Assembly: GCA_902167325.1 (NCBI GenBank)
Contig: LR632930.1
Location: 1,612,001 to 1,676,000, forward strand
Reading direction: 5' to 3'
DNA length: 64,000 bases
Source of the DNA: Chitinophaga pinensis
Lineage (GTDB): Bacteria > Bacteroidota > Bacteroidia > Chitinophagales > Chitinophagaceae
A model generated the notes under the pieces. That model was not told the DNA's origin and ran no database searches. It saw nothing but the letters and a program-made list of their open reading frames with translations. Positions 26,307 to 36,198 of this stretch are shown here, piece after piece. Position 1 is the first letter of the stretch, and every line of letters starts with the position of its first letter. Made by a program: the position numbers and the translations under genes.

Positions 26307-29300
26307 ATGTACCCAAACAACCGGCTACTGCCCCTGGCCAGTCTGTTAACTTTATTCGCAGCAGTCATATTCCAGATCGGATGCAGCACCAAGGCGAAAG
26401 AAGTGAACCCCGCCTTTGCCCGATACATCGGCGCCTACACGACGGGAATCATCTCCAAACAAAGCGCCATCCGTATTCAGCTGGCAGGAGATGTGAATGT
26501 TACCCACGCCGTAAACGAACCTGTGGCAGAAGACGTTTTCTCTTTTTCGCCTTCCATCGCAGGAAAGGCTTTCTGGGTAGATGCTACTACGCTCGAATTC
26601 AGGCCTGAGAAAAACCTGGAACCGGGTAAACGCTATACCGGGAAGTTTAAACTGGGTAAAGTAATGTCGGTTCCCTCCGACCTCAAAGTATTTGAATTCA
26701 CTTTTGAAGTCATAAAACCTTCTTTCGAAGTGGAACTGCTTGGCCTTAGAACCGCTGGCAACAGCCGGGAGAAGATGCAGTATACAGGTGTGGTACGTAC
26801 TTCTGATGCGGAAGAGGTACAGGCCGTGGAGAAACTGGTTACTGCACAATACGATGGTCCTAAAACGAACATCTCCTGGCAGCACGATGTGGCCAACCGC
26901 ACCTACCGTTTCACCATCGGAGACATCACCCGTAAATCAGTAGCTGCCAAACTCCACATCCTGTGGGATGGCACGCCCATCCGCTCCGATCTGAAAGGCA
27001 GCCAGGAAGTGGAAGTGCCGGCAATCGGTGATTTTAAAGTACTGGATATACAACCCCGTTACGAACCGGAAGAGCATGTGCTGGTACAATTCTCCTGCCC
27101 GCTCCTCCCCACGCAGCCGCTGGAAGGTCTTATCGGCATCAGCGGCCAGACAGACCTTCGGTATACCATCGAAGGCAGTGAAGTAAAAGTATTCGCCCCG
27201 GGCAGGCTCGAAGGGAATTACACCGTGGTAGTGAACGAAGGGATTCAAAGTACTTACGAAGACCGACTCGATAAATCTTTCACCGGTTCTGTCACTTTCG
27301 AAAACCGTTTACCATCCGTAACCATCCCCGGCAAAGGGGTGATTATGCCGCAAAGCGGAAAGCTGGTGATGCCTTTTGAAGCCGTGGGACTGAACGCAGT
27401 AGACGTGGTGGTGATCCGCATCTATGAAAACAACATCCCCCAGTACCTGCAAAGGAACAGCCTCAACGGCGACAACGAACTGCGGCGCGTGGCAAGTCCG
27501 GTTGCAGAGAAAACCATCCGGCTCGATACCGACAAATCACTCAACCTCCGCCACCGCAACCGTTTCAACCTCGACCTCGAACAAATCATCAAAGCCGAAC
27601 CGGGTGCTATTTACCGGGTACGAATCGGTTTCAGGAAGGCATATGCGCTGTATACCTGTAAAGAAGGAGAAGGCAGCAGTGAAGATGAAAGTACCCGTGA
27701 ATACTACGGAGAAGAGATTGATGAAGACGATGCTTTCTGGCGCCGTTACGAAGATTATTACCCTTACGGATATAACTGGGACGAGCGGGAATCGCCCTGC
27801 ACCAACAGTTACTACAATCACAACCGCTGGGCTACCCGCAACATTATTTCCTCGAACATCGGCCTCATCGCCAAACGAGGGAATGATAACAGCATGGTAG
27901 TAGCCGTTACGGATATCCGCGATGCCAAGCCCATTTCCGGTGTGGATCTGAGCCTGCTCGATTATCAGAACCAGGTCATCTTCACCACTAAGAGCGATGG
28001 CGACGGCTTCGCTAAGTTTGACCTGAAACGCAAGCCTTTCCTCCTCGTAGCCAAACGCGACAATGAGCGTGGTTACCTCAAACTGGACGACGGTTCCTCC
28101 CTCCCCCTCAGCCGCTTCGATGTGAAAGGGGAAGAAGTGCAACACGGCATGAAAGGGTTCCTGTATGGAGAAAGAGGTGTGTGGCGGCCGGGAGATTCGC
28201 TGTTCCTGACCTTCCTGCTGGAAGATAAGGAAGGCAAACTGCCCGCCAACCACCCCGTAACCATGGAGCTGTTCAATCCCAAAGGCCAACTGTACAAACG
28301 CATCAACCAGCACGTTTCCCTGAACGGGTTCTATAATTTCAATACCGTGACGGATGCTGATGCACCTACCGGCAGCTGGGTCGCCAAAGTAAAAGTAGGC
28401 GGTGCCGAATTCAGCAGGAATGTGCGTATCGAAACCGTGAAGCCCAACCGCCTGAAAGTGAAGCTCGACTTCGGCAGTCAGCAGTCGCTAGTGAAAGATC
28501 AACAGCCTAAAGGCACCCTCACTGCCGCCTGGCTCTTCGGTGCCCCGGCGCAAAGCCTAAAAGCGAAAGTGGACGTATCGCTCACCTCTTCCCACACTAC
28601 CTTCCCTAAGTTCGATGGCTATCATTTCGATGATCCTACTGAATCATTCAGTACAGAAAATAAAACCATCTTCGATGGCAGTCTCAGTGAAGACGGTGCC
28701 GCACCCGTATCTGCCAGCATCCCTGTTGGTGAGCGTGCGCCCGGTGTTCTGAAAGCGAACTTTGAAGTGAAAGTGTTTGAACCCGGTGGCGATTTCAGTA
28801 TCGATCATTTCTCCATGCCTTACCACGTATTTGATTCTTATGTGGGTGTGAGCGCTCCGGAAGGCAACCGCCTCACCGGCATGCTCGTGACCGGTAAAAC
28901 TCATTCGGTAAGCATCGTAAATGTAGACGCTAATGGGAAACTCAAAGGCGGCAGCAGCAATGTGGAAGTACAATTGTATAAAATCCGCTGGCGCTGGTGG
29001 TGGGATGAAAGTGAGGATGATATCAGCAACTTTACCAACGATAGTTACAATCAACTGATATCTACCGACCAGGTAACGCTGCGTGGTGGTAAAGGCAGCT
29101 GGAACCTGCTGGTGCATGAACCATCATGGGGCCGCTACCTCATCCGGGTGAAAGATCTGGAAAGCGGGCATATCACCGGTCAATCAGTTTATATCGACTG
29201 GCCGAACTACGAGGAAAGGCTCATGAAGGAGAATCCTACAGAAGCTTCCATGCTCGTGTTCACCGCCAGCAAAACGAAATATAACGTAGGAGAAGATATC

Positions 29301-31856
29301 GTGCTCACCATCCCCAGCAGCGAAGGCGGCCGCGGGCTGATCAGCGTTGAGTCTGGCAGCAAAGTACTTAAAACCGACTGGGTTACTACCGAGAAAGGAC
29401 AAACGGTGTACCGCTTCAAAGCAGAGCCGAATATGTCGCCCAATATTTATGTGAACGTAAGCCTCCTGCAGCCACATGCCCAAACGGTGAACGATCTGCC
29501 CATCCGTATGTATGGTACTATTCCCGTACTGGTGGAAGATCCGAATACCATCCTGAAGCCGGTGATAGCATTGCCGGAAACCTTACGCCCTGAGTCCAAT
29601 GCATCCATCTCCGTATCTGAAGCCGGTGGTAAGCCGATGACTTATACCGTGGCCATTGTAGATGAAGGCCTGCTGGACCTCACCCGCTTCCGTACGCCGG
29701 ATGCACATAGTGTGTTCTATGCAAGAGAAGCGTTGGGCGTGAAAACATGGGATCTCTTCGATTTCGTGATTGGCGCATGGGGTGGTGATCTGGAAAGGAT
29801 ACTGAGTATTGGTGGTGACGAAGGCCTGAACCGCGGCGCCAGCCAGGCCAAAGCCAACCGCTTTAAACCAGTGGTGAAGTTTATGGGTCCGTTTTACCTG
29901 AAGAAAGGAGAGAAGCAAACACATACCTTCCAGTTGCCGCCTTATATCGGATCTGTTAAAGCCATGGTTGTGGCAGGTCAGGCAGGTGCATATGGTAACG
30001 CAGATAAAACTGCTTCCGTGAAGAAGCCCCTTATGTTGCTGGCCACTGCGCCGCGCGTACTGGGTCCCGGAGAAACCATTCAGCTGCCGGTAACCGTATT
30101 CGGACTAGAGCCGCATGTAAGGCAGGCCAACGTTACCCTCACATCCAATCCGTATTTTGAAGTAGTGGGAGAAGCCACTAAAATAGTGAGCTTCCCGAAA
30201 CCCGGAGAGCAACTGGTGTATTTCGATGTGAAGATCCGTAACCTCGTAGGCATCGGTAAATTCAAAGTAGTAGCCACCAGCGGCAAAGAGCGTGCAGAAG
30301 AAAACGTGGAGCTGGATGTGCGGAATCCCAATCCATTTACCACGAATGTGATCGAGAAGACCATGGAACCCGGTGGTACCTGGAGCGCTCCGTTTGCTCC
30401 TGTGGGTATGGCGGGGACCAATACAGGTGTGCTGGAAGTATCTACCATTCCTGCGCTTAACTTAGAGAAGCGACTGAAATTCCTCATTCAATATCCCCAC
30501 GGATGTGTGGAACAAACCACCTCAGGCGTGTTCCCGCAACTGGCACTCAATACCATCATGGATCTGAGCGACAGGCAAAAAGCCGAAGTGGATCAGAATA
30601 TTAAATCAGGTATTAACCGGTTGAAAAGCTTCCAGCTGACAGACGGCGGATTGTCGTACTGGCCCGGTAATACTGATGCAGATGAATGGGGTACCAACTA
30701 TGCCGGTCACTTCATGATTGAAGCACAGGCTCGCGGTTATACCCTGCCTCCCGGATTCCTGGAAGGCTGGCGTAAGTTTCAGAAGAATAAAGCAGTAAGC
30801 TGGGCACCCAGCACCACCAATTTCTCCGGTGGTGACCTCGTGCAGGCATACCGCCTCTACCTGCTGGCACTTGCCAAAACACCAGAGCTGGGTGCTATGA
30901 ACAGACTGAAAGAATTCCAGTACCTGTCGGTAGCTGCCAAATGGAGACTTGCTGCGGCGTATAAACTCGCAGGACAGGCAGAAGCAGCCAGCGCACTGGT
31001 ACGTGGCCTCAGCACTACGGTGCAGCCATACAACCAGCTGGGTGGTACTTTCGGATCTACCCTCCGCGATAAAGCCATGATCCTTGAAACCCTCACCATC
31101 CTGGGGCAGCGTAACACCGCTGCGGGACTGCTGAAAGAGGTAGCCTTCGATCTGGGACAGGAGCAATGGTACAGCACGCAAACCACGGCCTATGCACTTA
31201 TAGCGGTGTCTAAATACTGTGGTACTAACAAGGGCAGCAAGATGGCATTCAGCTATAACCTTAGCGGTGCAACCGGGAACATCAGTTCTGAATCTTACCT
31301 GTCGCAGATACCTGTAGCGTTTAAAGGCAACAACAATGTAACCGTGCAGAATAAAGGCCAGAACGTATTGTATGCCCGCCTGATCCTGAGAGGCCAGCCG
31401 GAAGCAGGGCAGAATCCGTATGCAGATAATCAGCCCGATGTAATGACGATGACGGTGCAGTACAACACCCGCACCGGTAAACCCATCGGCATAGAGCAGC
31501 TGAAACAGGGGACCGACTTTGTGGCTACAGTTACCGTTCACAACCCCGGGAAGCGCGGCTATTACGAGCAACTGGCACTGTCGCAGGTGTTCCCTTCCGG
31601 ATGGGAGATTATCAATACCCGCCTGATGGGTAACGACAGTACGCTGCGCATGTCGCCCTACACTTACCGTGATATCCGTGATGACAGGGTGTATACTTAC
31701 TTCAATCTCGAAGAAAGCAAAACGCATACTTACCAGGTACTGCTGAACGCGGCATACCTTGGCAGGTACTATCTCCCCGCCACCAGTGTGGAAGCGATGT
31801 ATGATAATACCATACACGCATTTACACCGGGTAAGTGGATCGAAGTAGTGAAATAA
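26307..31856 (+). CDS. Alpha-2-macroglobulin family lipoprotein with thioester
   Basis: This very large protein (1849 residues) begins with a lipoprotein signal (IFQIGC, Cys26). It has the bacterial A2M layout: N-terminal MG domains, RGVWRPGDSLFLTFLLED (MG), VDEGLLDLTRFRTPDAH, the alpha-2-macroglobulin region MGPFYLKKGEKQTHTFQLPPYIGSVKAMVVAG and the thioester motif in YPHGCVEQTTSG (Cys1400 to Gln1403), then the helical TED domain and a receptor-binding-like C-terminus. Such proteins trap proteases in the periplasm or at the envelope. Its pairing with pbpC (next gene) is the classic arrangement, thought to guard and repair a breached cell wall. A near-consensus -7 TACCTTTA lies at 26274-26281. 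Confidence 0.93.
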   Translation: MYPNNRLLPLASLLTLFAAVIFQIGCSTKAKEVNPAFARYIGAYTTGIISKQSAIRIQLAGDVNVTHAVNEPVAEDVFSFSPSIAGKAFWVDATTLEFRPEKNLEPGKRYTGKFKLGKVMSVPSDLKVFEFTFEVIKPSFEVELLGLRTAGNSREKMQYTGVVRTSDAEEVQAVEKLVTAQYDGPKTNISWQHDVANRTYRFTIGDITRKSVAAKLHILWDGTPIRSDLKGSQEVEVPAIGDFKVLDIQPRYEPEEHVLVQFSCPLLPTQPLEGLIGISGQTDLRYTIEGSEVKVFAPGRLEGNYTVVVNEGIQSTYEDRLDKSFTGSVTFENRLPSVTIPGKGVIMPQSGKLVMPFEAVGLNAVDVVVIRIYENNIPQYLQRNSLNGDNELRRVASPVAEKTIRLDTDKSLNLRHRNRFNLDLEQIIKAEPGAIYRVRIGFRKAYALYTCKEGEGSSEDESTREYYGEEIDEDDAFWRRYEDYYPYGYNWDERESPCTNSYYNHNRWATRNIISSNIGLIAKRGNDNSMVVAVTDIRDAKPISGVDLSLLDYQNQVIFTTKSDGDGFAKFDLKRKPFLLVAKRDNERGYLKLDDGSSLPLSRFDVKGEEVQHGMKGFLYGERGVWRPGDSLFLTFLLEDKEGKLPANHPVTMELFNPKGQLYKRINQHVSLNGFYNFNTVTDADAPTGSWVAKVKVGGAEFSRNVRIETVKPNRLKVKLDFGSQQSLVKDQQPKGTLTAAWLFGAPAQSLKAKVDVSLTSSHTTFPKFDGYHFDDPTESFSTENKTIFDGSLSEDGAAPVSASIPVGERAPGVLKANFEVKVFEPGGDFSIDHFSMPYHVFDSYVGVSAPEGNRLTGMLVTGKTHSVSIVNVDANGKLKGGSSNVEVQLYKIRWRWWWDESEDDISNFTNDSYNQLISTDQVTLRGGKGSWNLLVHEPSWGRYLIRVKDLESGHITGQSVYIDWPNYEERLMKENPTEASMLVFTASKTKYNVGEDIVLTIPSSEGGRGLISVESGSKVLKTDWVTTEKGQTVYRFKAEPNMSPNIYVNVSLLQPHAQTVNDLPIRMYGTIPVLVEDPNTILKPVIALPETLRPESNASISVSEAGGKPMTYTVAIVDEGLLDLTRFRTPDAHSVFYAREALGVKTWDLFDFVIGAWGGDLERILSIGGDEGLNRGASQAKANRFKPVVKFMGPFYLKKGEKQTHTFQLPPYIGSVKAMVVAGQAGAYGNADKTASVKKPLMLLATAPRVLGPGETIQLPVTVFGLEPHVRQANVTLTSNPYFEVVGEATKIVSFPKPGEQLVYFDVKIRNLVGIGKFKVVATSGKERAEENVELDVRNPNPFTTNVIEKTMEPGGTWSAPFAPVGMAGTNTGVLEVSTIPALNLEKRLKFLIQYPHGCVEQTTSGVFPQLALNTIMDLSDRQKAEVDQNIKSGINRLKSFQLTDGGLSYWPGNTDADEWGTNYAGHFMIEAQARGYTLPPGFLEGWRKFQKNKAVSWAPSTTNFSGGDLVQAYRLYLLALAKTPELGAMNRLKEFQYLSVAAKWRLAAAYKLAGQAEAASALVRGLSTTVQPYNQLGGTFGSTLRDKAMILETLTILGQRNTAAGLLKEVAFDLGQEQWYSTQTTAYALIAVSKYCGTNKGSKMAFSYNLSGATGNISSESYLSQIPVAFKGNNNVTVQNKGQNVLYARLILRGQPEAGQNPYADNQPDVMTMTVQYNTRTGKPIGIEQLKQGTDFVATVTVHNPGKRGYYEQLALSQVFPSGWEIINTRLMGNDSTLRMSPYTYRDIRDDRVYTYFNLEESKTHTYQVLLNAAYLGRYYLPATSVEAMYDNTIHAFTPGKWIEVVK

Positions 31857-31878
31857 TATTGTAGAAAAAATAAACGGA

Positions 31879-31909
31879 GCCGGCGCGGATACTGCGCCGG
31901 CTTTTCTTT
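31879..31909 (+). terminator. Terminator between the A2M and pbpC genes
   Basis: An 8-bp perfect stem (GCCGGCGC / GCGCCGGC) with a 7-base loop is followed by TTTTCTTT. It ends only 4 bases before the pbpC start, so expression of pbpC must depend on readthrough or an internal promoter. Confidence 0.8.
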
Positions 31910-31913
31910 CCTT

Positions 31914-34304
31914 ATGTGGACGCGTATTAAAGCCTGGGCATACCGGAGACGATGGAAGCTGACCATAGCAGCAGTGTTGCTGACAGGATACTACTTCCTG
32001 TTGCCGCACCAGCTGTTTACTGCGCCAACATCTTTTGTGATAGAAGACGAAAAGGGCGACCTGATGAATGCCACCATCGCGAAAGACGGGCAATGGCGCT
32101 TTCCGGCAGATAAATCCGTACCGGATAAATTCGCCAAATGTATAGTGGCTTACGAAGACAAACGGTTTTACTACCACTGGGGCGTTGACCCCGGAGCTTT
32201 GTTCCGCGCAGTGAAGCAGAATGTGGGAGGGGGAAAAGTAGTGAGCGGAGCCAGTACCATTACCATGCAGGTGATACGCCTGCACCGCAACAAGCCCCGC
32301 ACACTATGGCAGAAGATGGTGGAAATGGTGATGGCTACACGCATGGAATTCCGCTATTCTAAAAAATCCATCCTCGGTTTATATGCAGGCAATGCCCCTT
32401 TCGGAGGAAACGTGGTGGGGCTGGAAGCAGCGTCGTGGCGGTATTACGGGCGTAAGCCGGATCAATTATCCTGGGCGGAAACTGCTACCCTTGCAGTATT
32501 GCCTAACAGTCCGGCGCTGATACACCCCGGCAGGAACCGGCAACGTTTGCTGGATAAACGGAATGCATTGCTGAACAAGCTCTGGCAAAACGGTACGATC
32601 GATAGCAGCACCTGTGCACTTTCCTGTATGGAGCCGCTGCCGGATAAACCACATCCCCTTCCGGAACTTGCCCCGCATTTGCTGAGCCGCTTCCGGCAGG
32701 AGTACAGGCTTCGCGGAGAAACGGGCAGCACACGCCTCAAAACCACATTAGATGGCAGCCTGCAGCAAAGCGTTAACGATATCGTGTATCGCCATCACCT
32801 CCAGCTCAAAGCCAATGGTATCAACAATGCTGCTGCCCTTGTACTGGATGTGGAAACAGGTAATGCGCTGGCTTATGTGGGCAATGTATACCGGCCGGAA
32901 GATCCGGAGCTGGAAGCATATGTAGATATCATTCAGGCGCCCCGCAGTCCCGGCAGCACACTCAAACCATTATTGTATGCCGGTATGCTGAACGACGGAC
33001 TGATGCTGCCGCATACCCTCCTGCCGGATGTACCCACACATATCTCCGGGTATACACCGCAGAACTATGATCAGTCGTACGACGGCGGCGTGCCTGCTTC
33101 CCGTGCGCTGGCCCGTTCACTCAATATCCCCGCAGTTAAAACATTACAGCAATACCGCAGCGAGCGCTTCCTCAACCTCATACGGCAGCTTGGTATCAGC
33201 ACCATGCGCAAGCCGGCAACGTATTACGGTTTGTCCATGATCCTTGGCGGTGGGGAAACCACTTTATGGGAGCTGGGAGGCGTATATGCCAGCATGGCCC
33301 GCACGCTGCTGCATCAGGAGCAATACAATGGTAAATATGATGCAGACGATTATCACCCGCCATTATACCGGGCAGATGCTACTGCCCCCGGCCGTCATAG
33401 CCTTACACGCTTTGGCTTGCTCGATGCTGCTGCAATCTGGTATACTTTCAATGCAATGGAAGAAGTGATGCGCCCTGGTGAGGAAATGCTCTGGGAGGCA
33501 TTTGCTTCATCGAAAAGGATAGCCTGGAAAACGGGCACCAGCTTCGGCTTCCGCGATGGGTGGGCAGTAGGCATTACCCCGCAGTACGTAGTAGCAGTAT
33601 GGGTAGGGAATGCTGATGGTGAAGGGCGCCCGGGATTGACAGGCGTATCAGCCGCGGCGCCGGTGATGTTCGATATCTTCAGGTTACTCCCCAATACACC
33701 GCCTTTCCCTGTTCCGGCCGGTCATCTCAAAACAATTGCCGTATGCCGGCAAAGCGGATACAGGGCAGGGGAATATTGTACCGACCGCGATTCACTGGCG
33801 GTACCGCTTGCAGGATTACGCGCTGCCGTATGCCCTTACCATCAGCTCATCCACCTCGACCCTTCCGGAAAATACCGTGTTACGGCAGATTGTGAGCAGC
33901 CGGACAGGATGCTGCATAAGCCATGGTTTGTATTGCCTCCGGCTATGGAGTACTTCTACCGCGCCACGCATGCCTACGATCCCCTGCCGCCATATCTCCC
34001 CGGTTGCGCAACGCAGGATCTGGGCCGCGCTATGGAACTGATTTATCCACGTCCCAATGCGAAAATATATGTGCCTGTGGAGATTGACGGTACGTTAGGG
34101 GAAACGGTGTTTAAAGCCACACACCGCGCAGCCGGTGCAAGAATCTTCTGGCACCTTGATGCGGAATTTGCAGGAGAAACAAGAGACTTCCATCAGCTGT
34201 CTATGCGGCCGAAACCCGGTAAGCATGTGCTGACGGTGGTAGATGAGGAAGGGGAGCAGATAAGGCTGGAGTTTGAGATCCTCGATAAGTCGAAGGCTCA
34301 GTAA
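31914..34304 (+). CDS. pbpC: Penicillin-binding protein 1C
   Basis: This 796-residue bifunctional peptidoglycan synthase has one N-terminal membrane anchor (residues ~16-31). The GT51 domain shows CIVAYEDKRFYYHWGVDPGALFRA (catalytic Glu81) and GASTITMQVIRL. The transpeptidase domain has SPGSTLKP (SxxK, nucleophile Ser348), the SxN motif in ARSLNIPAV and KTGTSFGFRDGW (Lys539). The C-terminal ~90 residues fit the PBP1C-specific BiPBP_C domain. It sits directly behind the A2M gene as expected. The stop overlaps the end of convergent rarA by 7 bases. Confidence 0.94.
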   Translation: MWTRIKAWAYRRRWKLTIAAVLLTGYYFLLPHQLFTAPTSFVIEDEKGDLMNATIAKDGQWRFPADKSVPDKFAKCIVAYEDKRFYYHWGVDPGALFRAVKQNVGGGKVVSGASTITMQVIRLHRNKPRTLWQKMVEMVMATRMEFRYSKKSILGLYAGNAPFGGNVVGLEAASWRYYGRKPDQLSWAETATLAVLPNSPALIHPGRNRQRLLDKRNALLNKLWQNGTIDSSTCALSCMEPLPDKPHPLPELAPHLLSRFRQEYRLRGETGSTRLKTTLDGSLQQSVNDIVYRHHLQLKANGINNAAALVLDVETGNALAYVGNVYRPEDPELEAYVDIIQAPRSPGSTLKPLLYAGMLNDGLMLPHTLLPDVPTHISGYTPQNYDQSYDGGVPASRALARSLNIPAVKTLQQYRSERFLNLIRQLGISTMRKPATYYGLSMILGGGETTLWELGGVYASMARTLLHQEQYNGKYDADDYHPPLYRADATAPGRHSLTRFGLLDAAAIWYTFNAMEEVMRPGEEMLWEAFASSKRIAWKTGTSFGFRDGWAVGITPQYVVAVWVGNADGEGRPGLTGVSAAAPVMFDIFRLLPNTPPFPVPAGHLKTIAVCRQSGYRAGEYCTDRDSLAVPLAGLRAAVCPYHQLIHLDPSGKYRVTADCEQPDRMLHKPWFVLPPAMEYFYRATHAYDPLPPYLPGCATQDLGRAMELIYPRPNAKIYVPVEIDGTLGETVFKATHRAAGARIFWHLDAEFAGETRDFHQLSMRPKPGKHVLTVVDEEGEQIRLEFEILDKSKAQ

Positions 34305-35557
34305 TTGTATTTTTCTTTCCACAACGCTTTCAGATAGCGGCGCAGCTCATCTTCCCGTGCATTCTTCCCGGGATCATAGAAGCGTGTGCCGGCAATTGCT
34401 TCGGGCAGGTATTCCTGTTCGGAGAAGTTGTTGGCGTAATCGTGCGAATAACGGTATCCCTGACCATAGCCCTGTTGCTTCATGAGCTTGGTAGGTGCGT
34501 TGCGGATATGCAGGGGAACGGGAAGGTCGCCGGTTTGTGCTACCACGCTTTGCGCGGTACCAATAGCCATGTACGACGCATTGCTCTTGGGTGAGGAAGC
34601 GAGGTAGGTAGCACACTGCGAGAGAATTATTCTGGACTCCGGATTACCGATCACATTCACGGCCTGAAAACAGCTGTTGGCCAGCAGCAGCGCATTGGGA
34701 TTGGCGTTGCCGATATCTTCCGAAGCAGAAATAAGCAACCTCCGGGCAATGAACTTAACATCTTCCCCACCTGCCAGCATCCTTGCCAGCCAGTAAACCG
34801 CACCATTGGGGTCGCTGCCGCGGATGGATTTGATGAAAGCGGAAATGATATCGTAATGCTGTTCGCCAGTTTTATCGTAAATGGCTACGCGCTGCTGGGC
34901 AATATCCATCACTTTCTCGTTGGTAACAACAATGGGCGATTCGTCCTGCAGGGTATCCACTACCAGTTCAAAGAGGTTGAGGAGCTTGCGTGCGTCGCCG
35001 CCGGCGATATTGAAGAGGGCTTCTGTTTCTTTGAGTTCGATGGTCTTTTCTGCCAGCCATGCATCTTTCTGCATGGCAATGTTAAGCAGGTTCAGCAGCT
35101 CACCGGGTCCTAGAGGCTTCAGTACGTATACCTGGCTGCGGGAGAGCAGTGCCGCGTTCACTTCGAACGAGGGGTTTTCTGTAGTAGCGCCGATGAGGGT
35201 GATGATGCCTTTCTCCACTGCGCCCAACAGTGCATCCTGCTGGGATTTGTTGAAGCGATGGATCTCGTCAATGAAAAGTACCGCGTGGCGGCTTTTGGCG
35301 AGGTCTATCACTTCCCGGATGTCTTTTACACCGGAAGAGATGGCACTGAGCGTATAAAAGGGAACCTGAAGGGTATGCGCAATGATATTGGCGATGGTGG
35401 TTTTACCCACGCCGGGAGGCCCCCAAAGGATCATGGAGGGTACTTTACCTGCGGTGATTGCTTTCCGCAGTATACTGCCCTGGCCTGTCAGATGTTCCTG
35501 GCCCACAAGATCGTCCAGCGTTTCCGGACGGAGCCTTTCTGCCAATGGTGCGCGCAT
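34298..35557 (-). CDS. rarA: Replication-associated recombination protein A (MgsA/RarA)
   Basis: This 419-residue AAA+ ATPase of the clamp-loader branch acts at stalled replication forks. Visible motifs are LAERLRPETLDDLVGQEHL, Walker A GPPGVGKTT, Walker B VLFIDEIHRFNKSQQDALL, sensor 1 LIGATTENPSFEVNAALLSR and the C-terminal RarA tetramerisation part (SDPNGAVYWLARMLAGGEDVKFIARRLLISASEDIG and the closing YSHDYANNF region). The length is normal. It is followed on the same strand by no gene; its upstream neighbour on the minus strand is a small membrane protein 10 bases away. Confidence 0.95.
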   Translation of the reverse strand: MRAPLAERLRPETLDDLVGQEHLTGQGSILRKAITAGKVPSMILWGPPGVGKTTIANIIAHTLQVPFYTLSAISSGVKDIREVIDLAKSRHAVLFIDEIHRFNKSQQDALLGAVEKGIITLIGATTENPSFEVNAALLSRSQVYVLKPLGPGELLNLLNIAMQKDAWLAEKTIELKETEALFNIAGGDARKLLNLFELVVDTLQDESPIVVTNEKVMDIAQQRVAIYDKTGEQHYDIISAFIKSIRGSDPNGAVYWLARMLAGGEDVKFIARRLLISASEDIGNANPNALLLANSCFQAVNVIGNPESRIILSQCATYLASSPKSNASYMAIGTAQSVVAQTGDLPVPLHIRNAPTKLMKQQGYGQGYRYSHDYANNFSEQEYLPEAIAGTRFYDPGKNAREDELRRYLKALWKEKYNY

Positions 35558-35567
35558 GGTTCAGTGC

Positions 35568-36092
35568 TTATATGTCGAGAAATTTATCGTTGTTTTCTGC
35601 CGCAGCATGCTCCTTTTTCCAGTGGTTGAGGTAGAAGCTCGACAGTACGCAGTTCGCAGCAATTGCCGCGCCATGAATACCCAACAGAATCATCCATACT
35701 TTCATTACAGCAATCAGCTGCTGGGTGGAAGCGCCGGTGGCACCGGGGATCTTTTGTTCGGAGAAGCCCCGTATCCATTCTTCATCCGGTACCGTCTGCA
35801 TTTTGAGGGCAGTACCCAGTACCCAAACCCCATAAATGAAGGCTAATACGCTGATCATGATCATTTGGGTGGAGAAGCCGGGCTGCATGGGCTGTGCCGG
35901 ACGAAGGAGGTTTTTCTGCAGCCGGAGGCAGAGCACGTTATGCATGATCACCGTGCCGAACATAATCAGCATCACCAAAACCGGGGCGAAAGGCAGTACG
36001 ATGGCCGCCATCAGCATTATCACCGAAAAAAGGCCCAATACGATAATATTGCCCCATGTCAAGAATCGAAACAGTCCAAACAGAAAATTCAT
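35568..36092 (-). CDS. Hypothetical four-helix membrane protein
   Basis: This 174-residue protein has about four hydrophobic segments (residues ~10-45 in two close helices, ~72-92 and ~125-150) and short hydrophilic loops. I recognise no family. The stop lies 10 bases before the rarA start, so the two may be co-transcribed, though a functional link is not implied. It ends in a charged tail (HWKKEHAAAENNDKF) that is probably cytoplasmic. Confidence 0.65.
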   Translation of the reverse strand: MNFLFGLFRFLTWGNIIVLGLFSVIMLMAAIVLPFAPVLVMLIMFGTVIMHNVLCLRLQKNLLRPAQPMQPGFSTQMIMISVLAFIYGVWVLGTALKMQTVPDEEWIRGFSEQKIPGATGASTQQLIAVMKVWMILLGIHGAAIAANCVLSSFYLNHWKKEHAAAENNDKFLDI

Positions 36093-36198
36093 CCCTTTGC
36101 TCTTTATTTAGTCTATGCAAACCTACGAATTTACCATTTAACATAAACGACGCGCCCGGATTGCTAAATCTTCGATAAATTTAATCATCTAAACCTTG

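Noticed and set aside
30606..32285. 559-codon open frame antisense to the A2M gene
   Set aside because: It is antisense to the thioester and C-terminal part of a clear A2M gene and has no domain of its own.
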